NCBI RefSeq assembly: GCF_014646875.1
Contig: NZ_BMOC01000001.1
Span: 1-64,000 of the forward strand
Source of the DNA: Halobellus salinus
GTDB lineage: Archaea > Halobacteriota > Halobacteria > Halobacteriales > Haloferacaceae
Direction: 5' to 3'
Length of the DNA stretch: 64,000 nucleotides
The position numbers and the translations under genes were made by a program. Below are positions 35,162 through 42,616 of this stretch, one piece after another (positions within the stretch are counted from its first letter, which is position 1; the number at the start of each line of letters is the position of its first letter). Below the pieces are notes generated by a model. It was not told where the DNA came from, did no database searches, and saw nothing but the letters and a program-made list of their open reading frames with translations.

Positions 35162-35833
35162 ATGACGTTTGTGATCGTCGGGTACGGGCGGGTCGGCGCG
35201 CGGACGGCCCGGATCCTTCACGAGGAAGGCCACGCCGTCGTGATTGTCGAAAACAACCCGGACAAGGTCGAACGCGCCCGCGAGGCAGAGTTCGACGTCA
35301 TCGAAGGCGACGGCAAGAACGAGTCGGTCCTGGAGCGAGCGGGTGTTGCGGACGCGGCCGCGGTCGCGGGGCTCACCGGCGACCCCAATGTGGACTTCGC
35401 GGCGTGTATGGCCGGGAAGGAGTACGGCTGCCGGGTTGTGATGCGGATCAGCGAGGACTACCGCGAGGAGATCTACGACCAGTACGCCGAGGACGTTGAC
35501 GAGCTCATCTACCCCGAGAGACTCGGGGCAGCGGGTGCGAAGACCGCGCTCTTGGGCGGGAACTTCAACGCGATCGGCGAACTCACCGAGGGGCTCCGGC
35601 TCACGACGGTGACAGTCCCGGCGGGTGCGCCGGTGATCGGACGAAAAGTCAACGACATCGACCTCGAGGACTTTGGGCGGATCTACGCCCACGGCCGCGG
35701 CCGGGGGGCGATGACCATCCCTCTGCCGGGCACCGCGGTCGAACCCGGCGACCACCTCGCGTTGGTGGTCGAGCAGCACAGACTCGACCGTGCGAAGGCG
35801 GCGCTGCTCGGCGAGTCGAAGCAGAAACCGTAA
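35162..35833 (+). CDS. TrkA-type NAD-binding K+ transport regulator
   Basis: A 223-residue cytosolic protein with an RCK_N Rossmann domain (FVIVGYGRVGARTARIL; GYGRVG at 7-12, E31 at the end of strand 2) and an RCK_C domain from about residue 140 (LTTVTVPAGAPVIGRKVND). It should bind NAD(H) and modulate a Trk-type K+ transporter, which matters in salt-in halophiles. It is similar in layout to the TrkA protein at 2266-2919 but is not linked to a transporter gene here. The ATG is preceded by few bases after a TATA-like tttttgtac, suggesting a leaderless mRNA. Confidence 0.88.
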   Translation: MTFVIVGYGRVGARTARILHEEGHAVVIVENNPDKVERAREAEFDVIEGDGKNESVLERAGVADAAAVAGLTGDPNVDFAACMAGKEYGCRVVMRISEDYREEIYDQYAEDVDELIYPERLGAAGAKTALLGGNFNAIGELTEGLRLTTVTVPAGAPVIGRKVNDIDLEDFGRIYAHGRGRGAMTIPLPGTAVEPGDHLALVVEQHRLDRAKAALLGESKQKP

Positions 35834-36024
35834 TGCACCGTCGCCGGGGGGCGACGGCGCCGAACCGGGGTGCAACGGTCACGTGTCGGGCGCACGACGC
35901 TGGTGCGGCGACCGTTGTGACGCGGCCGTCGGTGCACGCCCGCCGGATCGGTTCGCCGTGACACACTTAAATTTGCGTCAGACGCACACCGGACAGTGCC
36001 GGCGCCGTCCTGCAAAATTGACCT

Positions 36025-36073
36025 TCTCCCGCGCCTAAAGACGCGGGAATCACGAGACGCTTCGCGTCTCGAA
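36025..36073. repeat. solitary IS200/IS605-type end hairpin plus adjacent palindrome
   Basis: The plus strand reads ttctcccgcgcctaaagacg then cgggaatc, a hairpin (CCCGCG/CGCGGG) matching the ends of haloarchaeal IS200/IS605 elements. Immediately after lies a perfect palindrome, GAGACGC-TTC-GCGTCTC (36054-36070). No transposase gene is near, so this is probably a scar. Confidence 0.6.
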
Positions 36074-36093
36074 CCAGTCGACCCCGAGGCAAT

Positions 36094-36258
36094 TTACTTG
36101 TTGTACGTGTCGGGGATGAGGACTCGACCGTGGCGGCCGAGGTACCGGGTCAGGAGCGATTCGACTGTGCTGCGGGCCGACGGAATCGACGCGGCAGGGA
36201 TGTAGAAGTCGGTTTCGAGGTCGGTGCGTTCGGCGGATCGCTTGGGTGCGGTAGCCAT
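36094..36258 (-). CDS. 54-residue hypothetical protein near IS scar
   Basis: A short ORF starting MATAPKRSAERTDLETDFYI and ending PDTYNK. Composition is balanced rather than Arg/Pro-rich, unlike spurious frames in this DNA. A good TATA-type sequence (ctataaaaatac on the minus strand, near 36315-36326) lies about 55 bases upstream. I recognise no family. It sits between an IS end scar and an AT-rich intergenic region, so it could be horizontally acquired. Confidence 0.4.
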   Translation of the reverse strand: MATAPKRSAERTDLETDFYIPAASIPSARSTVESLLTRYLGRHGRVLIPDTYNK

Positions 36259-36486
36259 TGTATTTGTACGGAGGGACCACACCCCTATGAGACTTCGTTA
36301 GTACTCGTTCGGGTATTTTTATAGCCTATTCTGTATCGAACGGCAGTAGTTGAATTCATTTCAATATTGTGGCCACGACGTCGAACGAAACAGTACCGTC
36401 TGCAACGAGGTCGGTCGGAGCACCCACGGCCGGGGGACGCTCACACAAGAGACGATTGGGCCACACCCGAGTTGGCGCCGAACCCC

Positions 36487-37431
36487 TCACGGGAGGTCGA
36501 CGTCAACCCCGGAGTGGCGGCTCGCAGCGTCAACGGTGTTGGACAGAAGCATCGCGACAGTTAGCGGGCCGACCCCGCTCGGAACCGGTGTGATAGCCGC
36601 CGCCTTCTCCGCTGCACTCTCGAAGTCGACGTCACCGACGACTTGTCCACCCGCGGCCGCCCCGGCGTCGACGCGGTTGATCCCGACATCGACCACGACA
36701 ACACCCTCCGAGAGCATTTCGGCGTCAACGAGTTCCGGACGCCCGGCCGCGACGACCAGAATCTCCGCCGACCGGGTGACCCTCGCGAGGTTCTCGGTCC
36801 GGGAGTGACACACCGTCGTCGTGGCGTCGCCGCCCGGTCCACGCCCGGAGAGCAGGGTCGCCATCGGGCGGCCAACGGTCTCCGACCGGCCGACGACCAC
36901 CGCGCGTTTCCCCGCAGTGTCGATTCCGTAAGCGTCGAGTAGCCGACGGATTCCGGCGGGCGTCGGGGGTGTATACCGGGGGGCCCCCGCGAAAAGGCGC
37001 CCGAGGTTCTCCGGGTGGGTCGCCGCAACGTCTTTCGAGGGGTGGATCCGTCGGGCCGCCGCTCGCCGGTCGACGTGATCCGGGAGCGGAGACTGGACCG
37101 ACACGCCGTGGACCGCCGGATCGTCGTTCAGCTCGGCGAGCCTGTCGAACAGGCTGGCCGCGGGCTGGCGGGGATCGATCTCGCAGACCCAACACCGGAT
37201 CCCGACCTCCGAGCACGCTTGCTGTCTCATCGAGACGTGCGTCCGTCCCGCACCCGACTCAGTCATCGAGACGAGCGCTACCGTCGGCGTGACACCCGCA
37301 TCACGGAGCGCGTCGACCGACGACGCGAGGTCGTCGTGGGTCCGGTCGGCGATCGCGTTACCGTCGAGGAGGGTCGGCGCTGGGTCGGTCGACTCCGTCG
37401 CCCCCGTCCCTGCTGCCGCGTGCTGATCCAT
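36487..37431 (-). CDS. FolD-like protein with altered active-site residues
   Basis: A 314-residue member of the methylenetetrahydrofolate dehydrogenase/cyclohydrolase family. The NADP domain is well conserved (VVVGRSETVGRPMATLLSG, VCHSRTENL, VVVDVGINRVDAG, ITPVPSGVGPLTVAMLLSNT). The catalytic part is not. The segment equal to E. coli YVASKRKACEEVG reads HVSMRQQACSEVG, so Tyr becomes H65 and the catalytic Lys becomes R69; KDVDGF becomes KDVAAT. Normal enzymes interconvert 5,10-methylene- and 10-formyl-THF; activity here is doubtful. The ATG at 37431 was chosen over 37473. Confidence 0.82.
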   Translation of the reverse strand: MDQHAAAGTGATESTDPAPTLLDGNAIADRTHDDLASSVDALRDAGVTPTVALVSMTESGAGRTHVSMRQQACSEVGIRCWVCEIDPRQPAASLFDRLAELNDDPAVHGVSVQSPLPDHVDRRAAARRIHPSKDVAATHPENLGRLFAGAPRYTPPTPAGIRRLLDAYGIDTAGKRAVVVGRSETVGRPMATLLSGRGPGGDATTTVCHSRTENLARVTRSAEILVVAAGRPELVDAEMLSEGVVVVDVGINRVDAGAAAGGQVVGDVDFESAAEKAAAITPVPSGVGPLTVAMLLSNTVDAASRHSGVDVDLP

Positions 37432-37547
37432 CTGATGTCGGTCGTCTATTCTACACCCTCGGGAATGTTTCAACCCGGTGAATACTCACCCTGTTGAAGT
37501 GTCTCGCGGACCGTCGGGCCGCTCGCAACGCCGACGGGCGAGGCGGT

Positions 37548-38474
37548 TCACACGACCCGGTTGATCAGGTCGTTGCCGACCTGGAGCCGCTCGACGTTTT
37601 CGGCCACGATCGACCCCACGTGTTTGTGGTACCGGTGAGTGAAACCCGCACAGTGCGGCGAGACGATGACCTCGTCCATCCCCCACAACGGGGACGAGTC
37701 GGGGAGCGGCTCCGTCTCGAAGACGTCGAGGGCGGCACCCGCGATCTCGCCGTCTTCGAGGGCACTCACAAGGGCGGGCTGGTCGACGACCGCACCACGG
37801 GCGACGTTGATCAGGTAGGCGTCCTCGCGCATCGCTGCGAGGACGTCGGCGTCGAGCAGCCCCCGGGTGTCGTCGGTCAGCGGAACGGCGGCCACGACGA
37901 ACCGGGCGTTCGACACCGCATCCCGGAGCTCCGACGGCGTGTACACCTCGTCAACGCCGGGTTCCGGAGTGGGCGTCCGCCTGACCCCCGTGATCTCCAC
38001 CCCGAGTCCGGTGAGCCGGTCGACGACCCCGCGGCCGAGGGTTCCGAGCCCGACTACACACGCGCGCTCGCCGCGGACCGTCCACGCGTCGTCCCACTCC
38101 GGGGGAGACCACGTCGCCTCCCCCTGGTTGGCGACGTGTTCGTGGAGCCGGCGCGAGAACGCCAGCGCGTAGCCCGCGACGGTCTCTCCGATGGCGTCGC
38201 CGTGGATCCCGGTGCTGTTGGTGAGCGCGACGTCGGCCGCCCGCATCCGGTCGAACGGGAACTGGTCGACCCCGGACTGGATGGAGTGGACCCACCCGAG
38301 GTCGTCGCAGGCGTCCCAGTAGTCGAACGTGACCACCGCCTGACAGTCGTCGAGGCCGTGGGATCCGTTGACAACGGTCGTCGTGACCGGAAGTCCGGCG
38401 AGTTCCTCGACCAGTATCTCCGGCGGGAACAGAATCGAGACCGACTCATCAACCCCGAGCGTGTCGAGTCGCAT
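37548..38474 (-). CDS. D-2-hydroxyacid dehydrogenase
   Basis: A 308-residue NAD(P)-dependent enzyme that reduces 2-oxoacids to D-2-hydroxyacids. The NAD motif is GLGTLGRGVVDRL (GxGxxG). Catalytic positions are visible: Arg in INVARGAVVDQ, Glu in ALDVFETEPLP, and His in VIVSPHCAGFTHRY. The N-terminal region contains VTFDYWDACDDLGWVHSIQS, as in haloarchaeal members such as the characterised Haloferax mediterranei enzyme. The substrate is not determinable. It lies between the FolD-like gene and the BCCT transporter, all on the minus strand, though spacing suggests separate promoters. Confidence 0.92.
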   Translation of the reverse strand: MRLDTLGVDESVSILFPPEILVEELAGLPVTTTVVNGSHGLDDCQAVVTFDYWDACDDLGWVHSIQSGVDQFPFDRMRAADVALTNSTGIHGDAIGETVAGYALAFSRRLHEHVANQGEATWSPPEWDDAWTVRGERACVVGLGTLGRGVVDRLTGLGVEITGVRRTPTPEPGVDEVYTPSELRDAVSNARFVVAAVPLTDDTRGLLDADVLAAMREDAYLINVARGAVVDQPALVSALEDGEIAGAALDVFETEPLPDSSPLWGMDEVIVSPHCAGFTHRYHKHVGSIVAENVERLQVGNDLINRVV

Positions 38475-38550
38475 ACCGGAGCCAGGACCGCGGACCGTCT
38501 AATATGTATCCCTGGTCACGACGGTCGTGTTTAGGTAGGCGACGACCGAC

Positions 38551-38590
38551 CGGAGAACCGCTCTCGGGTGGGACTGGAAGCCCCCGATGT
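38551..38590. repeat. truncated copy of the dispersed structured repeat
   Basis: cggagaaccgctctcgggtg followed by ggactggaag matches the conserved 5' block of the repeats at 10671 and 63822. The match ends after tggaag; no 3' arm is present, so this is a 5' fragment. Confidence 0.75.
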
Positions 38591-38629
38591 CTCGTTCTCA
38601 GCAACCTCACTCCCGGGTGAACAGTACCG

Positions 38630-40495
38630 TCACGACTCCCGGTCAGGGGGGTCGACGTCGTGGTGGGCCTGAATGGTGGGGAGGCGATCCAGCGCCTGTC
38701 GGACGATCGAGGCGTGGCCCCGGCCGCGCTCCTCGCGGTACAGCGCGAGCGACAACCCGATGAGCGCGAGCACGGCCAACACGGCGAACGGCGCGCCCGT
38801 AAGAACCGCCAGCGCCTGGAGGGTCTCGCCGCCGCCGGCCAGAAGCACGGAGAGCGCGACGGCCGCCTGGAAACCGCCCCACAGCACGATACTCCCCCGG
38901 GAGGGCGCAACCTCCCGCCGCGACGCCAGGATGGCGGTGACGAGCGTCGAGGTGTCCGCGGAGGTGACCATGAACACGACGATGAGCGACAGAAAGAGAA
39001 ACGCCAGGAGTTCGCCCAGCGGGAGCGACGACAGGAGCGGGAACCCCGCGACCGCCTCGGAGCCGCCGCGTTCGGTGATGGCTCCCAGCGCGTCGGCCCC
39101 GCCGCCGCGCTGGAGCGACAGCGCGGTGCCGCCGAAGATCAGAAACCACGCGCCCGTTGCCGCGGAGGTAGCGACCACGCTGGTGAACACCACGGTCCGG
39201 ATCCGCCGGCCGCGCGACAGCGCCGCGATGAATGTCCCCGCGAACGGTGCCCACGAGAACCACCACGCCCAGTTCCAGACGGTCCACTCCGTCACCCACG
39301 ACCCCGAGGAGAACAGGCTCATCGGCAGGACGTGTACCGCGTACGACCCGAGCGCGTCGGTGCCGCGGTCGACAACGAACCCCCGCGGGCCGACCGTCAA
39401 AAGCAGGAGCGCAAACAGCCCGAACAGGACCACGGTGAGCCCGGATATCCGCCGGATGCCCCGGTGGAGCCCCGAGACCGCAGAGAGCACGAACACCGTC
39501 GCCAGCCCGCCGACGAGGAGAACCGGCCCGATGTCGCTGGGAGGCACGTCCCACTGGAACGCTACCCCCGCGAGAAACTGTTGGGAGATGAGCCCGAGCG
39601 AGGTGGCGATTCCGCCGATGGTGGCGAACACCGCCAGGGTGTCGACCAGCCGGCTCCACGGCGAGGCCAACCCGTCGACACCCAGAAACGGCGTCAGGAT
39701 CGACGACACTCTGAGCGGGGCGCCGCGCTGGAACACGAAGTACGCGATCGGAATCCCGATTGCGGCGTAGGCGGCCCACGCCGACACCCCCCAGTGGAAC
39801 AGCGAGTACACTAAGGCGGCGTTGACCGCGGCCGACGACCCGGCCGGAGCGTCGAAATACGGCGGCGGCTGCTGGTAGTGAAACAGCGCCTCGGCGGGGC
39901 CCCAGAAGACGATACCCGCGGCGATCCCCGCAGTGAAAACGAGCGAGAAGTACGTCGGGTAGGTGTACGCCGGCGTGGCGTCCTCGCCGCCGAGTTTGAT
40001 ATCGCCCCACGGCCCGAACAGTAGCGCTCCGCAGTAGAGCACCGAAAGAAGGGAAACGCCGAGCAGCATCGGTCCCATTCCGCGGAGGATGCCGTCGGTG
40101 AGCCCGTTGATCGCGGCCGTCGTGGTCGCCGGGAACGCCAACTGGAGCGCGAAATACCCCGCAAAGACCGCGATCGGGAGTCCGAGGATGGCCGGATCGT
40201 GGGCGGCAACGACGTCTCCGAGCAACGACCGGACCGATCCCCGGCGGACCGCGAGCAGCGCCGAACCGGTCGACTCCGTGGTTCCATCGCTGTCGTGGGG
40301 AAGCACCGCGATGTACCCCAAGCCGGAACCGAAAAACAGCAGCGCGAGCACCAGCCACGTCTGGCCGCCGATGACACCGCCGACAAGCGCCGGGAAGAAA
40401 AACCCCACCAGGACGACCGCGCCGGATCCGACGAAGGTCGACAGGAACGCGCCGGCCACGGTCTTTCGCCCGTCGCTTATGTCAACGGTGCTCAT
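38630..40495 (-). CDS. BCCT-family transporter with N-terminal extension
   Basis: A 621-residue carrier of the betaine/carnitine/choline family. The family core runs from about residue 105 to 600: GDIKLGGEDATPAYTY, AEALFHYQQPPP, the FHWGVSAWAAYAAIG region, and the signature WNWAWWFSWAPFAGTFIAAL. The N-terminus holds two extra transmembrane helices (about 13-38 and 44-62) not seen in standard members. The substrate/Na+ motif read as AGMGIG in the other carrier here is AGIAAG, so specificity may differ. I chose the ATG at 40495 over a GTG 9 bases upstream. Confidence 0.88.
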   Translation of the reverse strand: MSTVDISDGRKTVAGAFLSTFVGSGAVVLVGFFFPALVGGVIGGQTWLVLALLFFGSGLGYIAVLPHDSDGTTESTGSALLAVRRGSVRSLLGDVVAAHDPAILGLPIAVFAGYFALQLAFPATTTAAINGLTDGILRGMGPMLLGVSLLSVLYCGALLFGPWGDIKLGGEDATPAYTYPTYFSLVFTAGIAAGIVFWGPAEALFHYQQPPPYFDAPAGSSAAVNAALVYSLFHWGVSAWAAYAAIGIPIAYFVFQRGAPLRVSSILTPFLGVDGLASPWSRLVDTLAVFATIGGIATSLGLISQQFLAGVAFQWDVPPSDIGPVLLVGGLATVFVLSAVSGLHRGIRRISGLTVVLFGLFALLLLTVGPRGFVVDRGTDALGSYAVHVLPMSLFSSGSWVTEWTVWNWAWWFSWAPFAGTFIAALSRGRRIRTVVFTSVVATSAATGAWFLIFGGTALSLQRGGGADALGAITERGGSEAVAGFPLLSSLPLGELLAFLFLSLIVVFMVTSADTSTLVTAILASRREVAPSRGSIVLWGGFQAAVALSVLLAGGGETLQALAVLTGAPFAVLAVLALIGLSLALYREERGRGHASIVRQALDRLPTIQAHHDVDPPDRES

Positions 40496-40537
40496 ACGGG
40501 ACACGTTGTGGGGGAGGTGTATTATGTTGTTGACGCG

Positions 40538-41977
40538 TCAGGGCTCGGTATCGCCGGCAGCGGAAGTCTCGCTGTCGGGATCGGCAGCGGAAGTCTCGCC
40601 GTCGGGATCGGCAGCGGAAGTCTCGCTGTCGGGATCGGCAGCGGAAGTCTCGCCGTCGGTGCCGGCAGCGGAAGTCTCGCCGTCGGTGCCGGCAGCGGAA
40701 GTCTCGCTGTCGGGATCGGCGGTCGCGACCCCGGCGAAGTCGCCGTCTGTCCGCCCGAGCAACCCCTCCAGCGGAGACCCGGCGTCGCCGTCACGGTCGG
40801 GATCCAACACCGTCGCCCCGAGCAGCCGACCGCCGATCGACCGGAGGTCGATCACCTCGTCGGCGCCGACAGTGCCCAGTTTGTCGACGTGGGTGTCGCC
40901 GTTCGCGACCGCGACGATCCTGACGTCGGAGTTGACATTCCGTGTGGCCAGCACTGCGAGCACGTTGGCCGCGTCGTCGTCGCTCGCGACCGCGACGCCG
41001 CGTGCGGCGTCAACCCGCGCGTCAACCAGCGCGGACTCGTCGGTGGGGTCGTCGGTCAGCACCTCGATCCCGGCGTCCGACAGCCGCGCAGCGGCGTCGG
41101 TGTCTGTAGTCACCACCACCAGGTCGGTGCCGTCCGCGACCTGGTCGAGGAACGATTCGGTCACGTCGCCGTAGCCGAGCACCACCACGTGGTCCTCGAG
41201 GAGTGCGAGTTCTGATGCGGTCATGGTTCCAAACGCGGATGCCATCCGGGACTCGATCGCGGGACCGACGAGAGCGCCGACCGCCACGGTGAACGCGCCG
41301 GTCCCGAGCAGGATCACCGATAGCGAAAACAGCTCCGCCTCGACCGTTCGCGGGGTGATATCGCCGTACCCCACCGTCGCGATGGTGACGATCACGTAGT
41401 AGAAGGCGTCGCCCCAGTTGTGGAGTTCGATGAACTGCTCGCGGAGGCCGTACGACCCGATGGTGCCGTAGACCACGACCCCGAGAATCGAGGTCAGCGA
41501 GGCGACCTGGAGCGATGACAGCGCAAGCGCGGTGTCGAACTCCCCGCGGTTGGCGATCAGGAAGGGGACGGTCACCACGATGAGGAAAAACAGCGGGATT
41601 TCGGTCGGCCGCCCCGTGAGAAACGGGAAGACCGCGAGCAGCGGGACCAACACCAAGGCGGCGAGCCACGCGATCCGCCGCCGCCGACTGAGCCCGAACG
41701 TCACGAGGGCCAGGGGGAACGCGAACAACACGCCGGCGAACCGGACAAAGATCCGTGTGCCGGGGACGATACCCCCGAGCGGCCCGTCGACGACGAGCTG
41801 CGGCTGGCTCAGGTTCGAGAGCCCGGTGACAAAGGCGAGCACCGTGACCGCAGCCACGAGCGTCACGGTTGGCTTCGCGCCCGAGAACTCCCGCCACTCG
41901 ACGAACGGGATCCGCTCAACCGGGTAGAACATCCGCTCGAATGGGCGTTCGTCCGGCTGGCCCTGTGAGTCAACCAC
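40538..41977 (-). CDS. ion channel with TrkA (RCK) domain, putative K+ channel
   Basis: A 479-residue membrane protein. Several helices (about 36-55, 76-95, 103-120, 128-142, 153-172) precede a pore loop with the K+ selectivity filter TVGYGD (201-206) and a pore helix. A cytosolic RCK_N domain follows (HVVVLGYGDVTESFLDQVAD) with VASDDDAANVLAVLATRN, ending in a repeat-rich acidic tail. The filter predicts K+ selectivity, fitting salt-in osmoadaptation. The first codon is a GTG at 41977; an ATG at 41932 (MFYPVERIPFVEW) is a good alternative. Confidence 0.86.
   Translation of the reverse strand: MVDSQGQPDERPFERMFYPVERIPFVEWREFSGAKPTVTLVAAVTVLAFVTGLSNLSQPQLVVDGPLGGIVPGTRIFVRFAGVLFAFPLALVTFGLSRRRRIAWLAALVLVPLLAVFPFLTGRPTEIPLFFLIVVTVPFLIANRGEFDTALALSSLQVASLTSILGVVVYGTIGSYGLREQFIELHNWGDAFYYVIVTIATVGYGDITPRTVEAELFSLSVILLGTGAFTVAVGALVGPAIESRMASAFGTMTASELALLEDHVVVLGYGDVTESFLDQVADGTDLVVVTTDTDAAARLSDAGIEVLTDDPTDESALVDARVDAARGVAVASDDDAANVLAVLATRNVNSDVRIVAVANGDTHVDKLGTVGADEVIDLRSIGGRLLGATVLDPDRDGDAGSPLEGLLGRTDGDFAGVATADPDSETSAAGTDGETSAAGTDGETSAADPDSETSAADPDGETSAADPDSETSAAGDTEP
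40555..40735 (-). repeat. in-frame 27-bp tandem repeat in the channel tail
   Basis: Six copies of a 9-residue unit, alternately DPDSETSAA, DPDGETSAA or GTDGETSAA, form the C-terminal tail of the channel. Alternation of whole units suggests higher-order duplication. Confidence 0.9.
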
Positions 41978-42119
41978 TACCGCTCTTTCGCGGATATGTG
42001 ATAAAACAGTACTGCCGCGTCGTCACGACACCGCGGACCGGTGTGGAGCCCCAGCCGGACTCGCCACATAGAAGGTGACGTGTTTGATACGTTGAGTCCG
42101 AGCGGAGGCGTCCCACCGG

Positions 42120-42127
42120 TTTTTAAG
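42120..42127 (+). promoter_or_regulatory. TATA box of ridA (leaderless)
   Basis: TTTTTAAG is centred about 30 bases before the ATG at 42154, the spacing expected for a leaderless haloarchaeal mRNA. Confidence 0.65.
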
Positions 42128-42153
42128 TTCGCAGCCGGGGAGGTTCGCCGTGT

Positions 42154-42534
42154 ATGAAACGGACCATTAGCACCGACGACGCACCCGCCGCGGTCGGCGC
42201 GTACAGCCAAGCGACAACCGACGGCGACATCCTGATCACCGCCGGGCAGCTCCCGCTGACAACCGACGGCGACCTGCTTGACGACGAACCGGTCGCAGAC
42301 CAGACGCGACAGTGTCTCCGGAACGTCGAGGCCATCCTCGAGTCCGAGGGGCTGTCGCTGTCGGACCTGCTGAAGACCACGGTCTTCCTCGACGACATCG
42401 ACGACTTCGACGAGTTCAACGAGGCCTACAGCGAATTCTTCGACGAGGCGCCGCCCGCCCGCAGCGCCGTCGGCGCCGGCGCGGTCCCGAAGGGTGCCGC
42501 CGTCGAGATCGAGGCCATCGCGACGATGGAGTAA
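42154..42534 (+). CDS. RidA family enamine/imine deaminase
   Basis: A 126-residue cytosolic protein of the RidA/YjgF/UK114 family. It hydrolyses reactive 2-aminoacrylate and 2-aminocrotonate released by PLP enzymes such as serine/threonine dehydratase. Family features are GAYSQATTDGDILITAGQLP, LKTTVFLDDIDDF, the catalytic Arg in PPARSAVGAG (R103) and the C-terminal VEIEAIATME with E120. The Arg identifies the active RidA subgroup. A Ser/Thr dehydratase gene is present at 59755-61035, a possible source of its substrate. Confidence 0.93.
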   Translation: MKRTISTDDAPAAVGAYSQATTDGDILITAGQLPLTTDGDLLDDEPVADQTRQCLRNVEAILESEGLSLSDLLKTTVFLDDIDDFDEFNEAYSEFFDEAPPARSAVGAGAVPKGAAVEIEAIATME

Positions 42535-42616
42535 GGACCGGGGCCTGCGTTCGAGCCACGATCTCCGACCGACGCCGTAACAAACGCTTAATCAATCTTC
42601 GTGTGCTACCCCGGGT

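Noticed and set aside
36136-36280. alternative minus-strand frame overlapping the 54-residue ORF
   Set aside because: Arg/Pro/His-rich typical of a spurious frame; the 54-codon frame has more balanced composition and fits the TATA box.
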